Shown piece after piece: positions 24,798 to 32,139 of a DNA stretch of 64,000 bases (position 1 is its first letter; each line of letters opens with the position of its first letter). This DNA comes from AC-32 sp963788215 (GTDB lineage: Bacteria; Actinomycetota; Thermoleophilia; Gaiellales; Gaiellaceae): the NCBI GenBank assembly GCA_963788215.1, contig CAWBFX010000008.1, forward strand, positions 186,001 through 250,000, in the 5' to 3' direction. The position numbers and the translations under genes are program-made. The notes under the pieces were generated by a model. It was not told the origin of the DNA, did no database searches, and saw nothing but the letters and a program-made list of their open reading frames with translations.

Positions 24798-25877
24798 GTG
24801 CTGATCGGGCTGCCGGTGCTCGCGCCGCAGATCCGGCACGAGTTCGGGCTGAGTCTCGTCCAGGTCGGGTTCGTCATCGACAGCGTCTGGATCGGCGGCC
24901 TGTTGACGCTGCTGCCGTGGGGGCTTCTCGCCGATCGCGTGGGCGAGCGGCTGGTGCTCGCGGCCGGGCTCGGCGGGTGCGCGGCGGCGCTCGTGGGCGC
25001 GTCGCACGCCGGCCGCTTCGGCGTGCTCTTGGCGCTGCTCGGGATCGCTGGCGCGGCGGGCGCGAGCGTGAACGCGGCCAGCGGGCGCGCGGTCATGTAC
25101 TGGTTCCCGGCGGCGGAGCGCGGGCTCGCGCTCGGCGTGCGGCAGACGGCGATCCCGCTCGGCGGCTTCATCGCGGCGCTGGCGCTGCCGGCGCTCGGGC
25201 TCGAGAACGGGCTGCTGCTGCTCGCGGCGATGGCGGCCGCGGGAGCGGTCTTCGGCGCGTCGGTGATCCACGACCCCGAAGGAGCCGAGGACGTGCTCCA
25301 GCCCCGGCGGATCGGCGAGACCCTGCGTGACGGTCGGCTCTGGCTCCTCTGCTCCGGCAGCAGCTTCTACCTCGTCGCCCAGCTTGCGGTGACCGGGTTC
25401 GTCGTGCTGTTCCTCTACGACGAGCGCGGCTTCTCGCGCGGGACGGCCGCGCTCGTGCTCGCCGGCATCCAGGTCGTCGCGGCGGCGTTCCGCGTCGGCA
25501 GCGGGCGCTGGTCGGACCTCGTCGGCTCCCGCGTGCGGCCGCTTCGGATCGTCGGGCTCTGCAGCAGCGTGACGCTCGGGCTGGTCGCGCTGCTGACGGA
25601 GGCGCCGACACCGGTGCTCGTGGGGGCGCTCGTGCTCGCAGGCGGCTTCGCGATGGCGTGGAACGGGCTCTCCTTCACGGCGGCGGCCGAGATCGCCGGC
25701 CGGGCGCGGAGCGGGGCCGCGCTCGGCATGCAGCAGACTGCGCTGGCGGCGACCGGTGCCGCGCTTCCCCCGGTGTTCGCCGCGGTCGTGGACGGGACGT
25801 CGTGGAGCCTGGCGTTCGGGATCGCCGCGGCGTTTCCGCTCGTCGGCGTCCTGTTGTTCCGCAGGCTCAGCGCCTGA
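24798..25877 (+). CDS. MFS transporter, N-terminus possibly truncated
   Basis: A 12-helix major facilitator of about 360 aa from the first start codon, GTG 24798. In-frame sequence upstream (from about 24741: RYRWLVLAAGTAAQTSYSAV) looks like a proper helix 1, but no ATG, GTG or TTG exists in that frame before a stop at 24702. LLADRVGERLVLAAGLGG is motif A in loop 2-3; MYWFPAAERGLALGVRQTAIPLGG is typical of helix 4-5. Either a start codon was lost next to the duplicated tail, a one-base deletion is present, or an unusual start is used. Substrate unknown. Confidence 0.75.
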   Translation: MLIGLPVLAPQIRHEFGLSLVQVGFVIDSVWIGGLLTLLPWGLLADRVGERLVLAAGLGGCAAALVGASHAGRFGVLLALLGIAGAAGASVNAASGRAVMYWFPAAERGLALGVRQTAIPLGGFIAALALPALGLENGLLLLAAMAAAGAVFGASVIHDPEGAEDVLQPRRIGETLRDGRLWLLCSGSSFYLVAQLAVTGFVVLFLYDERGFSRGTAALVLAGIQVVAAAFRVGSGRWSDLVGSRVRPLRIVGLCSSVTLGLVALLTEAPTPVLVGALVLAGGFAMAWNGLSFTAAAEIAGRARSGAALGMQQTALAATGAALPPVFAAVVDGTSWSLAFGIAAAFPLVGVLLFRRLSA

Positions 25878-26307
25878 GCGTCAGCGCCGCGCCGGCGGCG
25901 AGCAGCACGATCCCGATCACGCGGGGCCAGGCGAGCGCGACCTTCTCCACGCCGAAGAGCCCGAAGCGGTCGATCACCGCGCCCATCGCGAGCTGGCCGG
26001 CGATCATGATCGCGACGGTCGCAGCGACGCCGATGCGGGAGCCCGCGAAGGTGATAGTCAGGACGATCAGGAGCCCCATCGCGGCGCCGCTCCAGAGCCA
26101 GACCGGTTGCCTCGCGGCGTCCACGATCCCGCCCGCGCCCTGGCGCACGATCAGAAGCAGTGCGAAGGCGAGCCCGGCCGTCAGCATCGCGGCCCACGCG
26201 AGCGCGGCGAACACGCCGACCCGCTCGCCGAGGCGCGCCATCACGGCGACCTGGACCGACCCCGCGAGCCCGGCGATCACGGCGAGAAAGGTCGCGAGCG
26301 CGCCCAC
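25867..26307 (-). CDS. DMT-family small multi-drug-type transporter (YdcZ/DUF606)
   Basis: A 146-aa protein with five membrane helices, the length and pattern of the DUF606/YdcZ branch of the drug/metabolite transporter superfamily: GLAGSVQVAVMARLGERVGVFAALAWAAMLTAGL, then MIAGQLAMGAVIDRFGLFGVEKVALAWPRVIGIVLLAAGAALTLRR, the half-transporter ending typical of this branch. It probably works as a homo- or heterodimer. It converges on the MFS gene with an 11-nt overlap. The substrate is unknown. Confidence 0.8.
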   Translation of the reverse strand: MGALATFLAVIAGLAGSVQVAVMARLGERVGVFAALAWAAMLTAGLAFALLLIVRQGAGGIVDAARQPVWLWSGAAMGLLIVLTITFAGSRIGVAATVAIMIAGQLAMGAVIDRFGLFGVEKVALAWPRVIGIVLLAAGAALTLRR

Positions 26308-26313
26308 GGGTCG

Positions 26314-26319
26314 AAGCTA
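26314..26319 (-). promoter_or_regulatory. -10 TAGCTT for the DMT transporter gene
   Basis: TAGCTT on the minus strand ends 6 nt before GTG 26307. The same TAGCTTCGAC string precedes the HtrA gene at 29268-29273. Confidence 0.45.
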
Positions 26320-26352
26320 TACGCTCACGCGCGTCGTCGAGAGAGGAGTCGC

Positions 26353-26631
26353 ATGGTTCGAGTCTTTGTCCTCTACGAGCAGGAGCCGGACGCAGCCCGC
26401 TTCGAGGAGCACGCAGAGCTTTGCAGGAAGGTAGTCGGCGCCGAGTTTCGTCACGGACGGGTCTTCGGCGCCCCGATGGGCGAGCCGCCCCATCGCTACT
26501 ACGCGGAGTGGGAGTTCCCTGACCAGGACGCCTTCAGGACGGCAGCGCGGACAGATGAGTTCATGGCCACAGGCAAGGACGCGATGGAGATGGGCGTGCC
26601 GTTCCAGGTCGAGTTCGCGGAGGTCTCGTGA
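26353..26631 (+). CDS. EthD-family protein
   Basis: A 92-aa EthD-type dimeric alpha-beta barrel: VRVFVLYEQEPDAARFEEH (strand-helix), GRVFGAPMGEPPHRYYAEWEFPDQDAFRTAARTDEFMATGKDA (strand, helix). EthD proteins support cofactor-free oxygenation or bind aromatic ligands in ring catabolism. GAGAGGAG precedes the ATG at a good distance. It overlaps the crotonase gene by 4 nt (GTGA), which places it in an operon with a fatty or aromatic acyl-CoA enzyme. Confidence 0.75.
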   Translation: MVRVFVLYEQEPDAARFEEHAELCRKVVGAEFRHGRVFGAPMGEPPHRYYAEWEFPDQDAFRTAARTDEFMATGKDAMEMGVPFQVEFAEVS

Positions 26632-27446
26632 CGGAGCGCCAGCCGGACGCGCCTCGGCCGCTTGCGCCTGACGAGCTCGGCTTCGAGCGGATCGTCTACG
26701 AGAAGTCGCCGCCGCGGGCGACGATCACGCTCAACCGGCCCGAGATCCTGAACGCCTTCGACTTCCGGATGCTGCGGGAGCTCGCGCGTGCGTGCGAGGA
26801 CGCTTCGTGGGACGACTCGATCCGCGTGGTCGTGATCACCGGGGCGGGGCGCGCGTTCTGCGTCGGCGCGAACCTGCGCGAGTGGGCGGACGGGTACGTC
26901 GGTAAGCCGAACGAGTACTGGAAGTGGTTCGGCGCCTTCAAGGACATGCACGACCGGCTGCGTGAGATCGGGAAGCCGACCCTGGCGCGGATCAACGGGA
27001 TCGCGGTCGGCGGCGGGAACGAGCTGCAGATGGCGTGCGACCTCGCGGTCATGGTCGACGATGCATTCATCCGGCACGTCGGTCCCGAGCATGGCTCGGT
27101 GCCGGCGGGCGGCGCGACGCAGTGGCTGACGATCATGGTCGGCGACCGGCGCGCGCGGGAGATCGTGCTCATGTGCGAGGAGATCCCGGCGACGAAGGCC
27201 GCGGAGTGGGGGCTCGTGAACTGGGCGGTGCCCGCTGCCGAGCTCGACGCGAAGGTGGACGCGGTGGTCGAGTCGCTGGCGCGGAAGCTGCCGCAGACGA
27301 CGCGCTACGCGAAGCAGCATCTGAACTTCTGGCGCGACCTCGCCTGGCACGAGACGATCAACCACGCGCGCGACTGGCTCGCGCTCTCGATGGCGACCGA
27401 CGAGCCGAAGGCCGCGATCGAGAAGTTCCTGGAGCGCAAACCGTGA
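26628..27446 (+). CDS. Enoyl-CoA hydratase/isomerase (crotonase) family protein
   Basis: A 272-aa crotonase-fold protein. The front reads ITLNRPEILNAFDFRMLRELARACEDASWDDSIRVVVITGAGRAFCVGANLREW, the usual substrate-binding segment, followed by an oxyanion-hole pair near GGGNELQMACDLAVMVDDAFIRHVGPEHGS. The GGGNE contains the first conserved Glu; the second catalytic position is GPEHG rather than a normal P-E-x-G. A long N-terminal extension (20 aa, with APDELGF) precedes the fold. It could be a hydrolase or ring-processing crotonase rather than a simple hydratase. Its GTG overlaps the EthD stop. Confidence 0.82.
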   Translation: MTERQPDAPRPLAPDELGFERIVYEKSPPRATITLNRPEILNAFDFRMLRELARACEDASWDDSIRVVVITGAGRAFCVGANLREWADGYVGKPNEYWKWFGAFKDMHDRLREIGKPTLARINGIAVGGGNELQMACDLAVMVDDAFIRHVGPEHGSVPAGGATQWLTIMVGDRRAREIVLMCEEIPATKAAEWGLVNWAVPAAELDAKVDAVVESLARKLPQTTRYAKQHLNFWRDLAWHETINHARDWLALSMATDEPKAAIEKFLERKP

Positions 27447-27546
27447 CGGTGCCTGGCACCGTGACGAAACACGCACTTCCGCCGGAAACCCGGAGTTTCC
27501 GCCCACTCGGCGTCACACTTTTGTCGCTGTGCCTGGCACCGTGACG
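27443..27546. repeat. Repeat element with GTGCCTGGCACCGTGACG at each end
   Basis: Copies of GTGCCTGGCACCGTGACG at 27449-27466 and 27529-27546 flank 62 nt holding an inverted repeat GGAAAC-CCGGA-GTTTCC (about 27484-27500) and a CGTCAC matching the GTGACG. The stop of the upstream crotonase and the GTG start of the downstream one both lie in an ACCGTGACGG-like string of the repeat. Confidence 0.65.
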
Positions 27547-28311
27547 GAACTGATACGCACCGAGCGCGACGGCGCGGTCGCCGTCGTCCTGCTCAACCGG
27601 CCACAGCAGCTGAACGCGCTCTCCGACGAGCTGATGGACGAGCTCGTCACGACTCTGAGCGAGCTCGACCGCGACGCCGACGTGCGCTGCATCGTCCTCG
27701 GCGGCTCCGAGCGCGCGTTCGCGGCGGGAGCCGACATCGGCGAGCTCGCCCAGGCCTCCGCGATCGACCTCTACTACCAGCGCCGCGTCGAGCGCTGGGA
27801 CGCGATTCGCGCCCTCTGGACGCCGCTCGTCGCCGCCGTCTCCGGCTACTGCCTCGGCGGCGGCTGCGAGCTCGCGATGTCGTGCGACCTGATCGTCGCC
27901 TCGGAGACCGCCGAGTTCGGCCAGCCCGAGACCGGCCTCGGAATCATCCCCGGCGCAGGCGGGACGCAGCGGCTCACCCGCGCCGTCGGCAAAGCCGTCG
28001 CGATGGACGTCATCCTGAGCGGCCGTCGGCTCTCAGCGCAGGAGGCGCTGGCCGCCGGCCTCGTCGCCCGCGTGGCGGCGAAGGAAGCGTGGCTCGAGGA
28101 GGCAAAACGGGTCGCGCGGGAGATCGCCTCGAAAGGCCCCGTCGCCACCCGGCTCGCGAAGGAGTCCGTCAACCGCGCCTACGAGACGACCCTCGCCGCC
28201 GGCCTCGAGGCCGAGCGCCGCGCTCTCTACCTCGCGTTCGCGAGCGAGGACGCCAAGGAGGGCCTGACCGCCTTCACGGAGAAGCGCAAGCCGGAGTTCG
28301 AAGGCCGCTAG
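27541..28311 (+). CDS. Enoyl-CoA hydratase (crotonase) family protein
   Basis: A 256-aa crotonase, probably a fatty acyl or phenylacetyl-type enoyl-CoA hydratase. Both catalytic Glu motifs are present: GGGCELAMSCDLIVASE and QPETGLGIIPGAGGTQRLTRAVG, the canonical two-Glu hydratase pattern. The C-terminal AFTEKRKPEFEGR is the standard end. GTG 27541 is preferred over GTG 27529, since the latter would start inside the repeat and add PGTV. No ribosome site is visible. It is separated from the previous crotonase by an inserted repeat element. Confidence 0.87.
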   Translation: MTELIRTERDGAVAVVLLNRPQQLNALSDELMDELVTTLSELDRDADVRCIVLGGSERAFAAGADIGELAQASAIDLYYQRRVERWDAIRALWTPLVAAVSGYCLGGGCELAMSCDLIVASETAEFGQPETGLGIIPGAGGTQRLTRAVGKAVAMDVILSGRRLSAQEALAAGLVARVAAKEAWLEEAKRVAREIASKGPVATRLAKESVNRAYETTLAAGLEAERRALYLAFASEDAKEGLTAFTEKRKPEFEGR

Positions 28312-28316
28312 CCCTC

Positions 28317-29261
28317 CTATCCGTCCAGCTCGGCCGGAACGATCGAGAGCTCCAGCTGGCGACCCTCACGCAGCACGAGCATGCGTACGGGAGCGCCGAT
28401 CTTCTCGACCACCATCAGGCGCTGGATGTCGCCGACGTCGGCGACCGGCTCGCCGTCCAGCTCGACGATCAGGTCCTCGGGCCGCAGCCCGGCCGCGGCG
28501 GCGGGCGTGCCCTCGACCACCTGCACGACCTCGACGCCTGCGTCGCGCCCGAGGCTGCGCGCGAGCCGCGGCGGCAGCGGCCGCGTGCCGCCCGCGATCC
28601 CGAGGTAGGCGCGCCGGAAGCGGCCCTCGGTCATCAGCGCCGCCACGATCTGCCTGGTCGCCACGTTCACCGGGACCGCCAGGCCGAGTCCGACTCCGGC
28701 CACGGCCGTGTTGACGCCGACGACGCGCCCCGATCCGTCGGCCAGGGCGCCGCCCGAGTTGCCGGGGTTCAGCGCCGCGTCGGTCTGGATCACGTTGTCG
28801 ACGACGCGCCCGCTCTGCGTCGGGAGCGAACGGCCGAGCGCCGAGACGACACCGGCGGTGACGGAGCCCGCGAAGCCGTTCGGGTTGCCGATCGCGACCA
28901 CGAGCTGTCCCACCCGTAGCCGCTCCGCATCGCCGAGCTCAGCCGCGACCAGGTCGTCGGCGGAAGCGCGCAGGACCGCGAGGTCGGAATGCGGATCGGC
29001 CCCGACGACGTCGAAGGGCAGCTCGCGTCCGTCCACGAACGAGGCGCGCCCGCTCCCGTCGCTGCGCGCGACGACGTGGGCCGACGTGAGCAGGAAGCCG
29101 TCCGGAGTGATCACGACCGCGCTGCCCCCGCCGTTGCGGCGCCCGTGGCGCACTCGCAGGTTCGCCACCGAGGGCGCGAGCCGCTCCGCCACTTTGATTA
29201 CCGCGTTCGAGTAGGCGTCGAGCGCGTCTTCCTCGGACGAAATGAAGGTCAGACCGGCCAC
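28317..29261 (-). CDS. HtrA/DegP-like trypsin-fold protease with PDZ domain
   Basis: A 314-aa protein of S1C type. The protease domain (about 20-215) has a catalytic triad: His in SAHVV, Asp in HSDLAVL and Ser in LNPGNSGGAL. A PDZ domain follows (about 220-310; AAAAGLRPEDLIVELDGEPVADVGDIQRL). Usual family members have a signal peptide or a membrane anchor, but here none is visible: the N-terminus MAGLTFISSEEDALDAYSNAVIKVAERLAPSVANL is amphipathic. So it may act in the cytoplasm or be secreted by another route. It converges on the crotonase gene. Confidence 0.85.
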   Translation of the reverse strand: MAGLTFISSEEDALDAYSNAVIKVAERLAPSVANLRVRHGRRNGGGSAVVITPDGFLLTSAHVVARSDGSGRASFVDGRELPFDVVGADPHSDLAVLRASADDLVAAELGDAERLRVGQLVVAIGNPNGFAGSVTAGVVSALGRSLPTQSGRVVDNVIQTDAALNPGNSGGALADGSGRVVGVNTAVAGVGLGLAVPVNVATRQIVAALMTEGRFRRAYLGIAGGTRPLPPRLARSLGRDAGVEVVQVVEGTPAAAAGLRPEDLIVELDGEPVADVGDIQRLMVVEKIGAPVRMLVLREGRQLELSIVPAELDG

Positions 29262-29267
29262 GCGTCG

Positions 29268-29273
29268 AAGCTA
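29268..29273 (-). promoter_or_regulatory. -10 TAGCTT for the HtrA-like gene
   Basis: TAGCTT on the minus strand ends 6 nt before GTG 29261, leaderless spacing. Confidence 0.45.
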
Positions 29274-29339
29274 GCAACCCCGATCGAGCCCGCGCGGCTA
29301 ACGCGCCCGGCTCTGCGAGCCGATAAGGGAATCGTGCGT

Positions 29340-30677
29340 ATGTCCAGTCGCCCAGTCACGCTGGTCCTCGGCGCGCTCGCGCTGCTCCTGTCGGCGCCCG
29401 CGCTCGCCGCCTCCGTGCCCACGCGACAGTCGAATCCGGACGTGGTCGCGCGGTTCGCCCACGAAGGAGGCGTCTCGCCGGAGTTCCTCGCGCGGGCGAG
29501 GACGATCCCACACTGGACGTTCCAGTACACGGATCCGACGAACGGCGTCACCTACCCGATCACGATGGCCGGCGGCGACCCACGCGCCGGCAACACGACC
29601 ACGAGCATCCACACGGTCATCGTCCCGCTGAGGATGAACTTCGTCGCCGGCAACCAGGACACGTCGGCCTTCAACGACGCCGGCTATGCCGGGTACCGCG
29701 CGATTCCGCTGAACCACACCTTCAACGGCACGACCCGGGCCCAGGACGTCCTCGACTCGCCGGTCTTCTCGACGGGCTTCGCCACGCCTTCGGACATGGG
29801 CGGCGACACGGCCCAGGTGGGCGACGCGTTCGTCCGCGCGCAGTGGAGCAAGCTCAACACGGGCTATCACCTCGGGCTCGTGAACGACACCGTGTTTCCG
29901 GCGCAGACGATCGACGTCCCGGCCACCAAGGGTCTCGCGTACCAGCGCCCCGTCGGGTCGTGGCGCGAGCTCCACGGCTACGGCGCGACCGACACGATCA
30001 CGGGCTTCGCCGAGTACGCCTGGTTCTCGAACCGCGTGCAGAACCTGATCAACTCGCTGCACATCAGCTCGACGACGGTCCCGATCATCCTGACGGACAA
30101 CGTCCTGCTGTACGAGGGCCACGACGCCTACCGGAACTGCTGCGTGCTCGGGTATCACGGAGCCGCCCTCGGCGCGAGGAACGGCATGGGCAACCAGCCC
30201 GTTCAGACCTACATCTTCTCTGCGTGGTCGACGCCCGGCTCCTACGCGGGCTTCCTCGCCGACTACACGAACCCGAACCGCCAGGCGCCTGATCCCACCC
30301 GCGGCGTCGCGGACATCCACTCGCTCACGCACGAGCTCTCCGAGCTCCTGGACGACCCGTTCGTGAACAACGTCGTTCAGCCGTGGCACGCGGCGACGGC
30401 GCCGCAGTACGGCTGCTCCGACCTGCTCGAGACCGGCGACCCGATCGTCGGCGTCTGGTTCCCCTACGGCGGGAACACGGCGCAGGCTCCGCCGGGAACG
30501 ACCTACTACGGCCAGTACCACCCCCAGGACGAGGCCTTCGCCCAGTGGTTCGGGCGCGGCGGCATCGAGCCGGTGCTCGGCGCTTCGTGGGACCGCCGGC
30601 TCACGTTCATGGGCCCGCGCACGATCGCCATCGGCGGCGCCTGGGCCGCGTTCGGCTCGTACGCGCACAGCTGCTAG
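29340..30677 (+). CDS. Secreted protein of unknown function with HExxE-like motif
   Basis: A 445-aa secreted protein with a Sec signal peptide (about residues 1-24, LVLGALALLLSAPALA). The mature part starts near residue 25 and includes TDPTNGVTYPITMAG and a DIHSLTHELSELLDDP segment around residue 330 (a His-Glu pair then a second Glu), which could be a metal-binding helix, as in peptidase-like proteins, but it is not a standard HExxH. A CC pair (RNCCVLGYHG) and a final Cys may form disulphides. I cannot name a family; the motif reading is speculative. Confidence 0.6.
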   Translation: MSSRPVTLVLGALALLLSAPALAASVPTRQSNPDVVARFAHEGGVSPEFLARARTIPHWTFQYTDPTNGVTYPITMAGGDPRAGNTTTSIHTVIVPLRMNFVAGNQDTSAFNDAGYAGYRAIPLNHTFNGTTRAQDVLDSPVFSTGFATPSDMGGDTAQVGDAFVRAQWSKLNTGYHLGLVNDTVFPAQTIDVPATKGLAYQRPVGSWRELHGYGATDTITGFAEYAWFSNRVQNLINSLHISSTTVPIILTDNVLLYEGHDAYRNCCVLGYHGAALGARNGMGNQPVQTYIFSAWSTPGSYAGFLADYTNPNRQAPDPTRGVADIHSLTHELSELLDDPFVNNVVQPWHAATAPQYGCSDLLETGDPIVGVWFPYGGNTAQAPPGTTYYGQYHPQDEAFAQWFGRGGIEPVLGASWDRRLTFMGPRTIAIGGAWAAFGSYAHSC

Positions 30678-30693
30678 CGGCACGGCGTTCTTC

Positions 30694-30699
30694 TAGGCT
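30694..30699 (+). promoter_or_regulatory. -10 TAGGCT for the PaaG-like gene
   Basis: TAGGCT ends 7 nt before ATG 30707, leaderless spacing. Confidence 0.4.
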
Positions 30700-30706
30700 C
30701 CGCCCG

Positions 30707-31477
30707 ATGGCGGAAGTCGAGACGACGCGGGACGGAGCGGTGCTGACGATCACGCTCAACCGGCCGGACGTCCTCAACGCGTTCAACGCCGACATGCACC
30801 GCGCGCTCGGGGCGGCGCTGAAGGAGGCGCGCGCGGCCGAGATCCGCGCCGTCGTGATCACCGGCGCGGGCCGCGGCTTCTGCGTCGGCCAGGACCTGAC
30901 CGAGTTCCGCGAGGCCCCGGGAGACATCGGCGAGCGGCTGCGCGGCAACTACCACCCGAACGTCCGCGCGCTCCGAGCGCTCGAGAAGCCAGTGCTCGCC
31001 GCGGTGAACGGGCCTGCCGCGGGCGCCGGCCTCTCGTTCGCGTGCGCGTGCGACCTTCGCATCGCCGCGGACGACGCGACCTTCGTGCCCGCGTTCATCA
31101 ACATCGGCCTCGTCCCCGACTCGGGCGGCACCTACTTCGTCCGGCGCCTGCTCGGAACCGCGCGTGCGTTCGAATGGCTCACGAGCGGGCGCCGGCTCAC
31201 TGCGGCCGAGGCGCACGCCTGGGGCCTCGTCTCCGAGGTCGTCGAGAGCGACCGCCTCGCCGCGCGCGCCGCCGAGTTCGCCGCCGAGCTCGCCGCGATG
31301 CCGACACGCGGGATCGGGATGACCAAGCGCCTGCTCGACCACGCCGAGCACACGACGCTCGGGCAGCAGCTGGAGCTCGAGGCGCAGCTCCAGACGGCCG
31401 CGACGCAGACCGCCGACTTCCGCGAGGGCGTCGCCGCTTTTCTCGAGAAGCGCGAACCTCGTTTTGAAGGATCCTGA
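30707..31477 (+). CDS. PaaG-like enoyl-CoA isomerase/hydratase
   Basis: A 256-aa crotonase. The substrate motifs are GFCVGQDLTEF and PAAGAGLSFACACDLRIAADDATFVPAFINIGLVPDSGGTYFVRRLLG. GQDL and LVPDSGG (Asp instead of the second Glu) are the marks of PaaG, which isomerises ring-1,2-epoxyphenylacetyl-CoA to the oxepin, the step after the PaaABC(D)E epoxidase encoded downstream. Hence PaaG-like, although other isomerases share these features. It is transcribed away from the paa operon and has its own leaderless promoter. Confidence 0.8.
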   Translation: MAEVETTRDGAVLTITLNRPDVLNAFNADMHRALGAALKEARAAEIRAVVITGAGRGFCVGQDLTEFREAPGDIGERLRGNYHPNVRALRALEKPVLAAVNGPAAGAGLSFACACDLRIAADDATFVPAFINIGLVPDSGGTYFVRRLLGTARAFEWLTSGRRLTAAEAHAWGLVSEVVESDRLAARAAEFAAELAAMPTRGIGMTKRLLDHAEHTTLGQQLELEAQLQTAATQTADFREGVAAFLEKREPRFEGS

Positions 31478-31485
31478 GCCCCGTT

Positions 31486-31491
31486 TAGGAT
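31486..31491 (+). promoter_or_regulatory. -10 TAGGAT for the DUF4389 gene
   Basis: TAGGAT ends 7 nt before ATG 31499, leaderless spacing. Confidence 0.4.
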
Positions 31492-31498
31492 CCGGACC

Positions 31499-32113
31499 AT
31501 GGAAACCACTGCAGACACCAGCTCAGAGCAAGCCGCGCAGCAGCCGCACCCGATTCGCCTGGTCGTCAACGACGACCTCCAGCGCAACCGCCTCACCGTC
31601 TTCTTCCGTCTGATCCTCGCGATCCCGCTGCTCCTATGGGGGTTCCTCTGGGGCGCCATCAGCGTGCTCGCCTGGATCGTCAACTGGTTCGCGACCCTGT
31701 TCATGGGCCGCTCGCCGGACGGCCTGCACAACTTCCTCTCGTCGTTCCTGCGCTACTCGACCCACGCGCGCGCCTACGTCCTGCTGATCGCCGATCCCTA
31801 TCCCGGCTTCACGGGCAAGGCGGGCACGTACCCGATCGACCTCGAGATCGACCCGCCGCGGGAGCAGAACCGCCTGACCGTCTTCTTCCGGATCATCCTC
31901 GCGATTCCGGCGCTGGTCCTGACGAACATCATGTCCAACCTCTCGCAGCTACTCGCCATCTTCAGCTGGTTCATCGCTCTGGTGCTCGGGCGGGTGCCGG
32001 AGGGGCTCCGGAACTTCGCGGCGCTCGCGCTCCGTATCGAGACGCAGACGTACGCGTACGTGATGCTGCTGACCGGGCGGTACCCGAGCTTCAACGTCGG
32101 CATTCAGGCCTAG
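31499..32113 (+). CDS. DUF4389 membrane protein, internally duplicated
   Basis: A 204-aa membrane protein. Two similar halves each contain NRLTVFFRLILAIP (residues about 27-40 and 122-135), a hydrophobic stretch, then FATLFMGRSPDGLHNFLSSFLR or IALVLGRVPEGLRNFAALALR and a YxxLL-x-x-P-x-F end. This tandem layout is typical of DUF4389 proteins. A charged, Gln-rich N-terminal tail faces the cytoplasm. The two-component genes begin within 30 nt of its stop, suggesting the sensor responds to an envelope cue, but the function is unknown. Confidence 0.8.
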   Translation: METTADTSSEQAAQQPHPIRLVVNDDLQRNRLTVFFRLILAIPLLLWGFLWGAISVLAWIVNWFATLFMGRSPDGLHNFLSSFLRYSTHARAYVLLIADPYPGFTGKAGTYPIDLEIDPPREQNRLTVFFRIILAIPALVLTNIMSNLSQLLAIFSWFIALVLGRVPEGLRNFAALALRIETQTYAYVMLLTGRYPSFNVGIQA

Positions 32114-32139
32114 GGGCGCGGGTCGGGCACACTGCCTGC

